Origin: Litoribaculum gwangyangense
GTDB lineage: Bacteria; Bacteroidota; Bacteroidia; Flavobacteriales; Flavobacteriaceae
NCBI RefSeq assembly: GCF_039543505.1
Contig: NZ_BAABJW010000001.1
Coordinates: 806,001 to 870,000 of the forward strand
Length of the DNA: 64,000 nt
Reading direction: 5' to 3'
Below are positions 44,978 through 54,878 of the stretch, piece after piece (positions within the stretch are counted from its first letter, which is position 1; each line of letters starts with the position of its first letter). The notes beneath the pieces are model-generated. The model saw nothing but the letters and a program-made list of their open reading frames with translations. It was not told the DNA's origin and searched no databases. A program made the position numbers and the translations under genes.

Positions 44978-45001
44978 ACTTAGGGATACTTTAAACAATT
45001 T

Positions 45002-45036
45002 AAAACGCCATCAAAACTTTAATTGATGGCGTTTTT
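45002..45036 (+). terminator. Terminator after hpd
   Basis: AAAACGCCATCAA / TTGATGGCGTTTTT hairpin with T-run, 25 bp after the hpd stop. Confidence 0.88.
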
Positions 45037-45094
45037 ATAAATCATTTTAACGTTAAGAGTTTTTAATCATAACGAGCTATGTGAAGAAATTTTA

Positions 45095-45102
45095 TATTTT
45101 TG
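45095..45102 (+). promoter_or_regulatory. Promoter -7 box TATTTTTG for the DUF3108 gene
   Basis: An exact TANNTTTG match, about 75 nt upstream of the DUF3108 start, after the hpd terminator. Probably drives the DUF3108-kynA-M23-pgi unit. Confidence 0.45.
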
Positions 45103-45178
45103 GAACAGTAATTGTAATTTCTTGCTTGTAACAATAAATTAGAGCATTAAGTGTTACAATACAATTACCCAAATAAAG

Positions 45179-45961
45179 ATGAAAAATTTACTACTTACAT
45201 TCATAGCGCTAGCAACCATTCAAATATCAAGTGCGCAGCAAGAATCAGCATTTGGTGATGGCGAATGGTTCAAATTCAAAATGAGCTATAGCAATTGGTT
45301 AAAGGCCGGTAACGCCACCCTTACTGTAAAAGATACCAAATTAGATGATAAAGATGTTTATCATGTTGTAGGGAAAGGTTGGACAACTGGTATGATAAAA
45401 TGGTTTTTCAAAGTAAAAGATAGATACGAATCATATTTCGACAAGAAAACTAACAAACCATATAAATTCATAAGAAATATTGACGAGGGCGGTCATACTA
45501 AAGATATTGAAATCACCTTTGATCATGAAAACAATAAGGCTTTTGTAAATGATAAAAAGCACAATAACCAAAAAGTTTTTGAAACTAAACCAAATATCCA
45601 AGACATGGTATCAACCTATTATTACCTTCGTAATAGTATAGATGTTAGCAAATTGGAAATAGGTGACGAAATACGCACAGATATGTTTTTTGATGAAGAA
45701 AACTATGGCTTTAAGCTTAAGTATTTAGGTGAAGAGATTATAGATACGGATTTTGGAGATATAGAAGCTTTAAAATTCAGGCCTTATGTTATGGCAGGAA
45801 GGGTTTTTAAGGAAGAAGAAAGTTTAACTTTGTGGGTTTCAAAAGACAAAAATAAAGTACCTTTACGCATTAAGGCGGACCTAAGAATAGGTTCTTTACG
45901 AGCCGATTTAGAAGCCTTTAAAGGGTTGAAACATCCTTTTAGAATAGTTGTAAAAAATTAG
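45179..45961 (+). CDS. DUF3108 periplasmic protein
   Basis: A 260-residue exported protein with signal peptide (to about 19, QISSAQ). It matches DUF3108: GEWFKFKMSYSNWLKAGNATL, VVGKGWTTGMIKWFFKVKDRYESYFD, and the C-terminal LTLWVSKDKNKVPLRIKADL. The family is thought to form a lipocalin-like beta structure in the periplasm, with no known enzyme activity. It is followed after 6 bp by kynA. The link to tryptophan catabolism is positional only. Confidence 0.85.
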   Translation: MKNLLLTFIALATIQISSAQQESAFGDGEWFKFKMSYSNWLKAGNATLTVKDTKLDDKDVYHVVGKGWTTGMIKWFFKVKDRYESYFDKKTNKPYKFIRNIDEGGHTKDIEITFDHENNKAFVNDKKHNNQKVFETKPNIQDMVSTYYYLRNSIDVSKLEIGDEIRTDMFFDEENYGFKLKYLGEEIIDTDFGDIEALKFRPYVMAGRVFKEEESLTLWVSKDKNKVPLRIKADLRIGSLRADLEAFKGLKHPFRIVVKN

Positions 45962-45967
45962 CACATT

Positions 45968-46891
45968 TTGAACTCCAAAATCACCAAACAACTTAAAGAA
46001 AAATACGAAGCCATAGACCAAGATGTTGAGGCACATTTAGAAGGGCTTTTACATAGCAAACCCATCAATTATTGGGATTACATTCAAACAGATGCTTTAT
46101 TAAATCTTCAGATACAGCGCACGGTTTTTCCAGATGAGAAGGTATTTATTATGTACCATCAAATCTCAGAGCTTTTGTTCAAGATGATTCTGAGCGAGAT
46201 TGAACAAGTGGCTAAGAATGATAACATTACTACTGAAACGTTCACTGATAAAATCATGCGTGTTAGTCGCTATTTTGATGTACTAACCTCTTCTTTCAGC
46301 ATTATGAAAGACGGAATGGACATAAAGCAATACAATAAATTCAGGACTACTTTAACGCCTGCTAGTGGTTTTCAAAGTGCCCAATATCGAAAAATTGAAT
46401 TTGCATCAACCGAACTTATCAATCTAATAGATAAAAGATTTAGGGATACCATAGATAGAAACTCATCTTACGAACATGCTTTTGAACACTTATATTGGCA
46501 AGCTGCAGGGAAAGATTATAAGTCAGGAAAAAAAACTTACACATTAACCGCATTTGAAGAGCGGTATAAAGAGGAATTTATTAGATTTACAAAGTTTTAT
46601 CAATTCAATAATTTATATTCCAAATTTAAATCGCTTCCAAAAGAGGCTAGAGAAAATAAAGCGTTAATTGATGCTATGAAGCATTATGATTATACGGTTA
46701 ACATAAAATGGGTGATGGCACATTACAATACAGCTAATCATTATTTAAATATAAACGGTAAAACAGCAGAAGCTACTGGAGGTAGTGAATGGGTTAAGTA
46801 TATGCATCCAAAATATCAAAAAAGAATATTTTTTCCAGATTTATGGACAGACAAAGAAAAAGAAACTTGGGGAACAAATATCTCGTTCTAA
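45968..46891 (+). CDS. kynA: Tryptophan 2,3-dioxygenase
   Basis: A 307-residue heme enzyme that opens the indole ring of tryptophan to N-formylkynurenine. Landmarks: INYWDYIQTDALLNLQ, FIMYHQISELLFKMILSEIEQ, and SSYEHAFEHLYWQAAGK. The length fits the bacterial family (about 280-310). The start is TTG at 45968; no ATG occurs nearby in frame, and the usual N-terminus NSKITKQLKEKYEAI follows. The end overlaps the M23-gene start by 49 bp. The rest of the kynurenine pathway is not in the window. Confidence 0.94.
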   Translation: MNSKITKQLKEKYEAIDQDVEAHLEGLLHSKPINYWDYIQTDALLNLQIQRTVFPDEKVFIMYHQISELLFKMILSEIEQVAKNDNITTETFTDKIMRVSRYFDVLTSSFSIMKDGMDIKQYNKFRTTLTPASGFQSAQYRKIEFASTELINLIDKRFRDTIDRNSSYEHAFEHLYWQAAGKDYKSGKKTYTLTAFEERYKEEFIRFTKFYQFNNLYSKFKSLPKEARENKALIDAMKHYDYTVNIKWVMAHYNTANHYLNINGKTAEATGGSEWVKYMHPKYQKRIFFPDLWTDKEKETWGTNISF

Positions 46892-48159
46892 TTGCTATTG
46901 TGTTTGGTATAATAGCTTGTAAAAAAGAAGAAGAAAAACCTATACTTGAAGAAGAATTAGCCATTGTTGAAGAACCAGAAGAGATTTTGGAGTTTGGTTT
47001 TAATTTAAATGATTACGTTGTTAAAAGAGATACCATAAGAAAAGGAGATAGTTTTGGTGTGATTTTGGAGCGTAACAAAATAGGGTATCCCAAAATATTT
47101 CATATCGCCGAAAAAGCTAAAGATACTTTTGATATTAGAAAACTTCAGCTTGGAAAACCCTACACGCTTCTTTGCTCAAAAGATTCTTTGGAAACACCTC
47201 GGTGCTTTATCTATCAACCTAATCTAGAGGAATACGTAGTAATTAATTTTCAAGATTCCATCCATGCTTATACAAGCAGGAAGCCTATTAAATATGTTGA
47301 AAAAACGATAACAGGTATCATTACAAGTAGTATTTCGGAGACTCTTGATGAACAAGGTGTTAGCCCAGTTTTAACCAACAAATTGGCCGATGAAATTTAT
47401 GCTTGGACCATAGACTTTAGACGCTTACAAAAAGGAGACCGTTTTAAGGTGATTTACACAGATAAGTTCATTGACGATACCATTTATACAGGTATCCATA
47501 ATGTTAAGGCGGCTTATTTTGAGCATAAAGACGAACCGTTTTACGCTTTCAGGTATCAAACAGATACAGTGAAAGGCATTATTGATTATTTTAATGAAGA
47601 AGCCAAAAATTTACGCCGCGCTTTTTTAAAATCACCTATTCAATTTGGTAGAATTTCTTCTAGGTACAATTTAAAACGAAGAATCGCCTACTATGGTTAC
47701 GCTTTACGCCCTCACAAAGGCACCGATTTTGCGGCACCTGTAGGAACTCCTATTCGTGCTACTGCGAATGGAACGGTTACAGAATCTACCCGTAAAGGCG
47801 GAAATGGGAAATATGTAAAAATTCGTCATAACGCTACTTATGAAACTCAGTATCTTCATATGTCAAGACAAAATGTTAAAAAGGGCCAGTTCGTTAAACA
47901 AGGCGATGTTATTGGCTATGTGGGTATGACTGGCAATACGGGAGGCCCACATGTGTGCTATCGTTTTTGGGTAAATGGCAAACAGGTAGACCCTTTCAGG
48001 CAAAAACTTCCTGAGGCTAAACCTATTTCGGATTCTTTAAAGACTAAATATTTAGAATATATTAAACCTATTAAAAATCAGTTAGATAACATTTATTTTT
48101 CTCCTGAGGACTTAAAACAACAACCGGAACAAACTATTATTAGACAAGCAAATTCATAA
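46843..48159 (+). CDS. M23 peptidoglycan metallopeptidase, lipoprotein
   Basis: A 438-residue lipoprotein (lipobox FGIIAC, Cys26 with the 46843 start). The C-terminal LytM domain (about 275-400) carries the zinc motif in LRPHKGTDFAAPVG (His and Asp), the tail YLHMSRQNVKKGQFV, and GPHVCYRFWVNG. In Bacteroidota the final HxH is often HVCYRF, as here. The middle contains an OB/LysM-like stretch. It probably cleaves or trims peptide crosslinks at the cell wall. The start at 46843 overlaps kynA by 49 bp; TTG at 46867 is an alternative that keeps the lipobox and shortens the overlap. pgi follows after 1 bp. Confidence 0.9.
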   Translation: MDRQRKRNLGNKYLVLIAIVFGIIACKKEEEKPILEEELAIVEEPEEILEFGFNLNDYVVKRDTIRKGDSFGVILERNKIGYPKIFHIAEKAKDTFDIRKLQLGKPYTLLCSKDSLETPRCFIYQPNLEEYVVINFQDSIHAYTSRKPIKYVEKTITGIITSSISETLDEQGVSPVLTNKLADEIYAWTIDFRRLQKGDRFKVIYTDKFIDDTIYTGIHNVKAAYFEHKDEPFYAFRYQTDTVKGIIDYFNEEAKNLRRAFLKSPIQFGRISSRYNLKRRIAYYGYALRPHKGTDFAAPVGTPIRATANGTVTESTRKGGNGKYVKIRHNATYETQYLHMSRQNVKKGQFVKQGDVIGYVGMTGNTGGPHVCYRFWVNGKQVDPFRQKLPEAKPISDSLKTKYLEYIKPIKNQLDNIYFSPEDLKQQPEQTIIRQANS

Positions 48160-48160
48160 T

Positions 48161-49780
48161 ATGGCTTTACCAAAAATAAACCCAACAACAACCAAATCTT
48201 GGAAAAAACTACAAGAACATTTTGAAGAAGTCAAGGATTATCATATGAAAGATCTATTTGCTCAAGACCAAGATAGAGCGAGTAAATACACCATCAAATA
48301 TGAAGATTTTTATGTAGATTTTTCAAAAAATAGAATAAATGAAACAACGTTTAGATATTTGCTTGAATTGACTGATGAGGTAAAACTAAAAGAAGCTATT
48401 AAAAGTCAATTTTCTGGCGAATTTATAAATCAAACGGAAGGAAGAGCGGTTTTGCATCCTGCACTACGTGCACCAGAGAATACAGAATTTAAAGTAGAAG
48501 GCGTTAATGTAATGCCTGAAGTTTATAAAGTAAAAGAAAAAATTAATTTATTCACTAATAATGTAGTAAATGGCCATTTAAAGGGATTTACTGGAAAAAC
48601 ATTTACCGATGTTGTGAATATTGGCATTGGTGGTTCTGATCTTGGTCCCGCCATGGTTGTAGATTCTTTGCAATACTACAAAAATCATCTAACCACGCAT
48701 TTTGTAAGCAACGTTGATGGTGACCATGTAAACGAAATCATAAAAAAGTTAAATCCTGAAACAACACTGTTTGTAATAGTTTCTAAAACATTTACTACTC
48801 AAGAAACGCTTTCCAACGCCAATACCATAAAATCTTGGTTCTTAAAATCTGCTAGTGAAGATGCCATTGCAAAGCATTTTGTTGCGGTTTCAACGAATAT
48901 TAAAAACGTAAAGAATTTTGGTATTGATGAAAACAACATTTTCCCCATGTGGGATTGGGTGGGAGGGCGTTTTTCACTTTGGAGCGCCGTTGGTTTAACC
49001 ATAAGTTTGGCCATTGGATACAATAATTTTGATAATTTATTACAAGGCGCCAACAAAATGGATGAACATTTTAAAAATGAAGATTTTTCATCCAATATCC
49101 CTGTCGTTTTAGCATTGATAAGTATTTGGTACAATAACTTTTTTAAAGCTGAAAGCGAAGCCATTATTCCTTATACGCAATATTTAAACCAGTTTGCAAC
49201 GTATTTGCAACAAGGTATTATGGAAAGTAACGGGAAAAGTGTTGATAGAAATGGGAATCCCATAGATTATCAAACAGGTACCATTATTTGGGGAGAACCG
49301 GGAACCAATGCGCAACACGCTTTTTTTCAGTTAATACATCAAGGCACTAAATTAATTCCTGCCGATTTTATAGGTTTTGCAAAGTCACTTCATGGAAACC
49401 AAGACCATCATGACAAGTTGATTTCAAATTTTCTGGCGCAAACAGAAGCGTTATTAAATGGAAAAACAGAAATTGAAGTAATCGCTGAAGGTACTCAAAA
49501 AGATATTGTACCATTTAAAATATTCGAGGGCAATAAGCCTACAAATACAATATTTATTAATAAGCTTACTCCAGAAAGCTTGGGAAAACTTATAGCCATG
49601 TACGAGCATAAAATATTTGTACAAGGTATTATTTGGAATATATTTAGCTATGATCAGTTTGGAGTAGAGTTAGGGAAACAATTAGCAACGAAAATTTTAC
49701 AAGAAATTAACAATAAAGCAAATAATAAACATGATTCTTCGACTCATAATTTATTGAATTATTATAAGAGTTTATCTTAA
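48161..49780 (+). CDS. pgi: Glucose-6-phosphate isomerase
   Basis: A 539-residue glycolytic enzyme interconverting glucose-6-phosphate and fructose-6-phosphate. It shows GIGGSDLGPAMVVDSL, SKTFTTQETLSNA, the first signature region WDWVGGRFSLWSAVGL, QGIMESNGKSV, and the active-site region GEPGTNAQHAFFQLIHQG. Full length. It is one base after the M23 gene, so it is likely the last gene of the DUF3108-kynA-M23-pgi unit, though it may also have its own promoter. fructose-6-phosphate also feeds GlmS, encoded elsewhere in this window. Confidence 0.97.
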   Translation: MALPKINPTTTKSWKKLQEHFEEVKDYHMKDLFAQDQDRASKYTIKYEDFYVDFSKNRINETTFRYLLELTDEVKLKEAIKSQFSGEFINQTEGRAVLHPALRAPENTEFKVEGVNVMPEVYKVKEKINLFTNNVVNGHLKGFTGKTFTDVVNIGIGGSDLGPAMVVDSLQYYKNHLTTHFVSNVDGDHVNEIIKKLNPETTLFVIVSKTFTTQETLSNANTIKSWFLKSASEDAIAKHFVAVSTNIKNVKNFGIDENNIFPMWDWVGGRFSLWSAVGLTISLAIGYNNFDNLLQGANKMDEHFKNEDFSSNIPVVLALISIWYNNFFKAESEAIIPYTQYLNQFATYLQQGIMESNGKSVDRNGNPIDYQTGTIIWGEPGTNAQHAFFQLIHQGTKLIPADFIGFAKSLHGNQDHHDKLISNFLAQTEALLNGKTEIEVIAEGTQKDIVPFKIFEGNKPTNTIFINKLTPESLGKLIAMYEHKIFVQGIIWNIFSYDQFGVELGKQLATKILQEINNKANNKHDSSTHNLLNYYKSLS

Positions 49781-49904
49781 AACTCAAAAGGATTCTCATA
49801 AAAACCAAGCAAACCCTATTTTATTTTCATAAAAAAATTCAATTAGTTATTAACAAACGTTAAATTTCTTAACATTTGTGTAATATATAAAAGTATTTAA
49901 TACT

Positions 49905-49912
49905 TACTTTTG
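49905..49912 (+). promoter_or_regulatory. Promoter -7 box TACTTTTG for the Oar-like receptor
   Basis: An exact TANNTTTG match about 44 nt upstream of the receptor ATG at 49956, in an AT-rich region. Confidence 0.5.
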
Positions 49913-49955
49913 CAAAGACTAATTTCAAACAATAAATAATTAATCTTTAAAAATT

Positions 49956-52900
49956 ATGAGAAAAATTACTCAAATTTTAATGATGCTTGTAGGAATGCTG
50001 GTTACCTCAGTGGGATTTGCACAAACGACAACATCTGCTCTTAATGGGCGAATCACAGACACTAATGGAGAGCCTTTACCTGGGGCAAATGTCCTTGTTA
50101 AGCATCTCCCAACTGGAACTGTTTATGGAGCCGCTACAGATTTTGATGGGTTTTACAGGATTTCAAATATGAGACCTGGGGGACCATATTCAGTCACTAT
50201 TAGTTATGTAGGATATGCTGAATTTTCAGAGGATGGGCTTCAATTAACACTTGGACAAACAACATCAATTAACAAACAACTAGTAGAAGAAGCTAATGCT
50301 TTAGAAGAAGTTGTTATTACGACCACACGTAATAATGTGTTTGATTCTAACAGAACTGGTGCAGAAACGACAGTGAGCAGGAGAGATCTTGCTACAATTC
50401 CTTCAGCTTCTAGATCTGTCGCAGATTTTTTGAGAGCTACACCGCAAGCACAACTTAGTGAAGGCAATGATGGATTCTCGGTTTCTTTGGGTGGACAAAA
50501 TAATAGATTTAACAATTTTACAGTAGATGGTGCCGTTAGTAATGATGTATTTGGATTAGCAGGTTCAGGTACTGATGGTGGACAAACTGGTGCCAACCCT
50601 TTTTCAATTGATGCATTAGAGCAAATTCAAATTCAATTAGCGCCTTTTGATGTTAAAATTTCTGGATTTACAGGTGGTGCTATTAATGCCATTACACGTT
50701 CTGGATCTAACAATGTAGAAGGTTCTATTTATACTTTTTTCAGAAATCAAGATCTTGCTGGAAAAACACCAGCGGTTTTAACCAATAGTGGTGATACTAG
50801 AGAAAAATTGGCTGACTTCACGGCATTAACTTATGGTGTTAGAGTTGGAGCGCCAATAGTAAAAGATAAATTATTCATTTTTGTTAATTACGAAAAACAG
50901 GATAATGAAACGCCACAACCATTCAACATCAGTAATTATTTAGGAGATTCTTCAGCTTCAGATATCGAATCGCTGAGACAATTTTTAATTTCTAACTATG
51001 GTTACGATCCGGGTATTTATGATAATAATGCTTCGACACTGGTAAATAATATGGTTACTGCAAAAGTAGATTGGAATATTAACGAAAATCATAGTTTGAC
51101 ATTAACCCATAGATTACAGGATGTTGATAATTTAGAAGCCCGTAATTCATCAAACGGGTCAATAAATTTCTTAAATGGTTCTGAACTTTTTGTTAACAAG
51201 ACCAATGCAACAACATTACAATGGAATTCATCCTACGGTAATAAGTTTGCAAATAGTATGACTATAGCGTACAAAACAGTAAGAGATGATAGAGATCCTG
51301 AAGGAACGCCATTTCCTACAGTAAGACTAGATGATGGATCAGGTGGAAGTATCTTTTTTGGATCTGAACCATTTTCAACTGCGAACCTTTTAAATCAAGA
51401 TATTTTTACTTTTACTAATAATTTTGAAATATTTAAAGGAAGACACACAATCACCATAGGTACACATAATGAGTACTCTAAAATGAAAAACTTATTCATT
51501 CCAAATAACTTTGGAAGTTATCGTTTTAGAAACAGCTCATCTTTAGGTCTTTCTGGATTAGAACAATTTTTAGCTGGATTAGCTGCTTCAGATTATGATA
51601 AAGGTTATTCGCTTTCAGGTGGTACAGCAGTTGGAGATGAATCTACAGGAGCTTCAGAGTTTGAAGTATTTCAAGCGGGAGTTTATTTCCAAGACGAAGT
51701 ACAAATGTCGAATAATTTCAAGTTAACAGCAGGTATTCGTTTTGATGTTCCTGTTTGGTCAGATGGCCCTGTAAATGAGGATTTCAATGATAGAACAATT
51801 CCAATTCTAGAAGCGGCAGGTAAAGATTTACAAGGTGCACAAGTAGGACGTGGTGTAAGTACTACCGTTCATGTATCACCAAGAATAGGCTTTAATTGGG
51901 ATGTCAATGGAAATAAATCAACCCAAATACGTGGTGGATTAGGTATTTTTACATCTAGATTGCCTTTAGTATGGCCAGGAGCTACATATAATAGTAATGG
52001 ATTAAATAGTGGTTCTAGCGATGAACGTAATTTTGCTAATCCTATCTTTTTTAACCCTGATGTTAATAACCAACCAGTGCATATTGCGCCAGGATCAGGT
52101 GCAACTTCTGGAAACGTAGATTTATTTGCTTCAAACTTTAAATTGCCTCAAAGATTTAAAGTAAACTTTGCTGTAGATCAAAAACTACCAGTTTGGGGTT
52201 TAATAGCTAGTGCAGACGTTATTTGGAATGATAATATTACTGATATTTATTATGAAAATTTAAATTTAGGAGGTCCTGTGGGAAGTTTAGCAGGAGCTGA
52301 TAATAGACCAGTTTATAACAGATCTGCCCGAATTGATCCAACTTATAATGGTATTTATTTAGCGTCTAATACTGGAGGCGGAAATTCATGGAATGCTGCC
52401 TTTACTCTTAGAAAGCCTTTTGAAAATGGTTTTGCAGGCCAGGTATCGTACTCTTATGGAGAGGCTAATGCTATTTTTGATGGAACCTCTTCTCAAAACA
52501 GTTCACAATGGAGAAATCAGCAAACGGTAAATGGTAAAAATTCAGTTTTACCTGTAACTAGGTCTGATTTTGCTCAAGGACATAGAATTTCAAGTAATAT
52601 GTCTTATGAAATTGACTGGAACGATAACATCAAAACTACTATTGGTTTATTCTATAATGGTTCTCAAGGAAGTCCATACTCTTATGTATATAGAGCAGGT
52701 AGTTTTCTTTTAAATGATGATAGTAGAGATAATGCTTTAATGTATGTTCCTGCCAATGCATCGGAAATTGTATTGGAAGATAGATCGGGTTCTGCCGCTG
52801 GTACAGCCGATGAATGGGCTATTTTAAATAGTTATATTGAAAATGATAGTTATTTGAAAACCAGAAGAGGACAATATGCGGAAAGAAATGGTTCTAGAGG

Positions 52901-53213
52901 TCCTTGGAGTCACATACTTGATTTTAAATTATTACAAGATATTTCTTTCCCAGCATTAAAAAAGAAAAATACGTTACAATTGTCAATCGATATTTTTAAC
53001 TTTACAAACTTCTTAAATAAGGATTGGGGAAGACAAGCGTTTGCATCAGGTAACACTTCAATTTTAGAAACTAGAAGTGCTGGAGCAGGTAACACACCAG
53101 TTTTCAGATTGGTAGAAAATGTTCTTGAGAATGGTCCAGTTTTATATGATGATAGTGGTATCCAAAGTTCAAGATGGCAAGCACAAGTTGGTTTAAGATA
53201 TACTTTTAACTAA
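49956..53213 (+). CDS. Oar-like TonB-dependent receptor
   Basis: A 1085-residue outer-membrane protein. Order of parts: signal peptide (to about 22, VGFAQ), a carboxypeptidase-regulatory-like domain (about 28-105; GRITDTNGEPLPGANVLV, GFYRISNMRPGGP), a TonB-box-like stretch (LEEVVITTTRNN), plug (about 130-245; DALEQIQIQLAPFDVKISGFT, GGAINAITRSG), then the barrel ending ARWQAQVGLRYTFN. No SusD partner. The length and the AINAITRSG pattern fit the Oar group (outer-membrane proteins of the OmpA/TonB-dependent type with unknown cargo). It is monocistronic with a promoter box and a strong terminator. Confidence 0.88.
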   Translation: MRKITQILMMLVGMLVTSVGFAQTTTSALNGRITDTNGEPLPGANVLVKHLPTGTVYGAATDFDGFYRISNMRPGGPYSVTISYVGYAEFSEDGLQLTLGQTTSINKQLVEEANALEEVVITTTRNNVFDSNRTGAETTVSRRDLATIPSASRSVADFLRATPQAQLSEGNDGFSVSLGGQNNRFNNFTVDGAVSNDVFGLAGSGTDGGQTGANPFSIDALEQIQIQLAPFDVKISGFTGGAINAITRSGSNNVEGSIYTFFRNQDLAGKTPAVLTNSGDTREKLADFTALTYGVRVGAPIVKDKLFIFVNYEKQDNETPQPFNISNYLGDSSASDIESLRQFLISNYGYDPGIYDNNASTLVNNMVTAKVDWNINENHSLTLTHRLQDVDNLEARNSSNGSINFLNGSELFVNKTNATTLQWNSSYGNKFANSMTIAYKTVRDDRDPEGTPFPTVRLDDGSGGSIFFGSEPFSTANLLNQDIFTFTNNFEIFKGRHTITIGTHNEYSKMKNLFIPNNFGSYRFRNSSSLGLSGLEQFLAGLAASDYDKGYSLSGGTAVGDESTGASEFEVFQAGVYFQDEVQMSNNFKLTAGIRFDVPVWSDGPVNEDFNDRTIPILEAAGKDLQGAQVGRGVSTTVHVSPRIGFNWDVNGNKSTQIRGGLGIFTSRLPLVWPGATYNSNGLNSGSSDERNFANPIFFNPDVNNQPVHIAPGSGATSGNVDLFASNFKLPQRFKVNFAVDQKLPVWGLIASADVIWNDNITDIYYENLNLGGPVGSLAGADNRPVYNRSARIDPTYNGIYLASNTGGGNSWNAAFTLRKPFENGFAGQVSYSYGEANAIFDGTSSQNSSQWRNQQTVNGKNSVLPVTRSDFAQGHRISSNMSYEIDWNDNIKTTIGLFYNGSQGSPYSYVYRAGSFLLNDDSRDNALMYVPANASEIVLEDRSGSAAGTADEWAILNSYIENDSYLKTRRGQYAERNGSRGPWSHILDFKLLQDISFPALKKKNTLQLSIDIFNFTNFLNKDWGRQAFASGNTSILETRSAGAGNTPVFRLVENVLENGPVLYDDSGIQSSRWQAQVGLRYTFN

Positions 53214-53233
53214 TTACAATTAAATCATAATAA

Positions 53234-53267
53234 TAAAAAAACCGCTTTAATTTGAAGCGGTTTTTTT
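53234..53267 (+). terminator. Terminator after the Oar-like receptor
   Basis: AAAAAACCGCTT / AAGCGGTTTTTT hairpin with T-run, about 20 bp after the stop codon. Confidence 0.9.
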
Positions 53268-53315
53268 ATGCTTTTAATTATTACATTTGCTAAATATTAA
53301 CAAATAAAAATAATC

Positions 53316-53756
53316 ATGTACGAAATAGTAAGAACACTTCACTCCTATTGGGCTTATTTAGTGCTTTTAGTTTTAATAATTGCAACGGTTAATGCTTTAA
53401 TAAAAACCTTTGGGGACAAAGAATACGAAGCCAATGACTTTAGAAAATCATTATTCACGCTTATTGTTTCGCACATTCAATTGTTAATTGGGTTGGTTTT
53501 ATATTTTGTATCACCAAGATTGCAAATGTTTAGTGAATTGGGTATGGGTGAGATTATGAAAGATTCAGTGAATAGGTTGTATTTAGTAGAACATCCTTTC
53601 ATAAATATCATTGCGGTTGCTTTAATTACCATAGGGTATTCAAAGCATAAAAGGAAATTAACATCCAAGGCCAAGTTGAAAACTATCGCTATTTTTTATA
53701 CAATAGCCCTCGTACTGTTTTTGTCAAGAATTCCTTGGAGTACTTGGTTAGGTTAA
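53316..53756 (+). CDS. Four-helix small membrane protein (cytochrome-b-like, unnamed)
   Basis: A 146-residue protein with four hydrophobic segments (about 12-30, 45-65, 90-108, 124-140). The N-terminal YEIVRTLHSYWAYLVLL and the LIVSHIQLLIGLVLYF segment, both with a His in a membrane position, plus VEHPFINIIAVALI, resemble proteins annotated as small cytochrome B or putative heme membrane proteins in Flavobacteria. Heme binding is not proven: no CxxCH is present and only scattered His residues could act as axial ligands. It converges on the EEP gene; their ends overlap by 4 bp. Function not known. Confidence 0.7.
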   Translation: MYEIVRTLHSYWAYLVLLVLIIATVNALIKTFGDKEYEANDFRKSLFTLIVSHIQLLIGLVLYFVSPRLQMFSELGMGEIMKDSVNRLYLVEHPFINIIAVALITIGYSKHKRKLTSKAKLKTIAIFYTIALVLFLSRIPWSTWLG

Positions 53757-54805
53757 TCAACCTCTCTAATTACATAAACGCAAACTGGAAAGTGGTCACT
53801 AAAACCATCACTAAAGCCACCATTGGACCAACTTCTAAAAGGATAGCCTTTATATTGCCCTTTACTGGTAATTAGGTAGTTTTCATTATAAATACTCGCT
53901 TTATAATATCTATATGAAGAATAATCTTTTTCAAGTAGGGGTTTCGTTATTAAAATCTGGTCAAATAAACTCCATGCATCTCTATAAGCAGTTGTGCCCA
54001 ATCCGTCTTTAAAAAAGTTTTCATAGGGATTGTAAATGCCCTTTAAACCCACTTTATTTCTATCTTTCTTGGCTTTTAATACATCTTTAACACTGGAATT
54101 TGTAGGGTCATCATTCAAATCGCCCATAATAAAAACTTTAGCATAAGGGTCTATAACTTGTAATGAATCTACTAAATGTTTAGTTAGTTTGGCAGCAGCA
54201 ACACGCTTTGGTCTACTTCTGGCCTCTCCACCGCTTCTTGAAGGCCAATGGTTTACAATAATATGTATGGGGTCATCTTCTAAATTTCCACTCACCAATA
54301 ATTGGTCTCTTGTATAGACGCGTTTTCTAGAAATATCATCATAAATTTTTAATTCGTGGCTACTTGTTGATATGGGTGTGAAAAGCTTTTTCTGATAAAG
54401 TAAAGCCACATCAATACCCCGAGCATCTGGTGAATGATAATGAACAATACCATAATCTTTATCAATTAAAAGTGAGTCATTAATCAAATCTTCTAAAACC
54501 TCTCTATTTTCAACTTCCGATACGCCAATTAATGCTGGAGCATTGTTAGTAACATCCTTTCCTATATCAGCTATTACCCGAGCCATATTCTTAATTTTCT
54601 TTTTATATGCCTCTTCTTTGTTTGTATTTAATTCCATAATAGGACTAGCTTCATCAAACTTGGTAGGGTCATCTATCGGATCAAATAAGTTTTCAAGATT
54701 ATAAAAAGCAATACCGTGTATTTTATAGGTTTTCTTTTCTTGTGCAGTAACAATTAAAATTCCACATAGTAAAAGAGTTAATAAACACAATCTCAATTTG
54801 TTCAT
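53753..54805 (-). CDS. Exported endonuclease/exonuclease/phosphatase-family protein
   Basis: A 350-residue protein of the EEP (DNase I-like) fold with a signal peptide (to about 21, LIVTAQ). Motifs: FYNLENLFDPIDDPTKFDE with the metal Asn/Glu, GVSEVENREVLEDL (Glu), RGIDVALLYQK, NHWPSRSGGEARSRP (His), GDLNDDPTN (Asp-Asn), and FSDHFPV (Asp-His). All key EEP residues are present. Being exported, it could cut DNA/RNA or dephosphorylate nucleotides or lipids outside the cell. It is transcribed away from the receptor at 54923, from a shared inverted-repeat promoter region. A second EEP gene lies at the other end of the receptor/DUF5689 pair. Substrate unknown. Confidence 0.9.
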   Translation of the reverse strand: MNKLRLCLLTLLLCGILIVTAQEKKTYKIHGIAFYNLENLFDPIDDPTKFDEASPIMELNTNKEEAYKKKIKNMARVIADIGKDVTNNAPALIGVSEVENREVLEDLINDSLLIDKDYGIVHYHSPDARGIDVALLYQKKLFTPISTSSHELKIYDDISRKRVYTRDQLLVSGNLEDDPIHIIVNHWPSRSGGEARSRPKRVAAAKLTKHLVDSLQVIDPYAKVFIMGDLNDDPTNSSVKDVLKAKKDRNKVGLKGIYNPYENFFKDGLGTTAYRDAWSLFDQILITKPLLEKDYSSYRYYKASIYNENYLITSKGQYKGYPFRSWSNGGFSDGFSDHFPVCVYVIREVD

Positions 54806-54878
54806 TATTGATATATTAAGTTATCGTTATTTTGATTACAAAATTTAAGCCAAAAGTAAATATTTCTTATAAATACAG

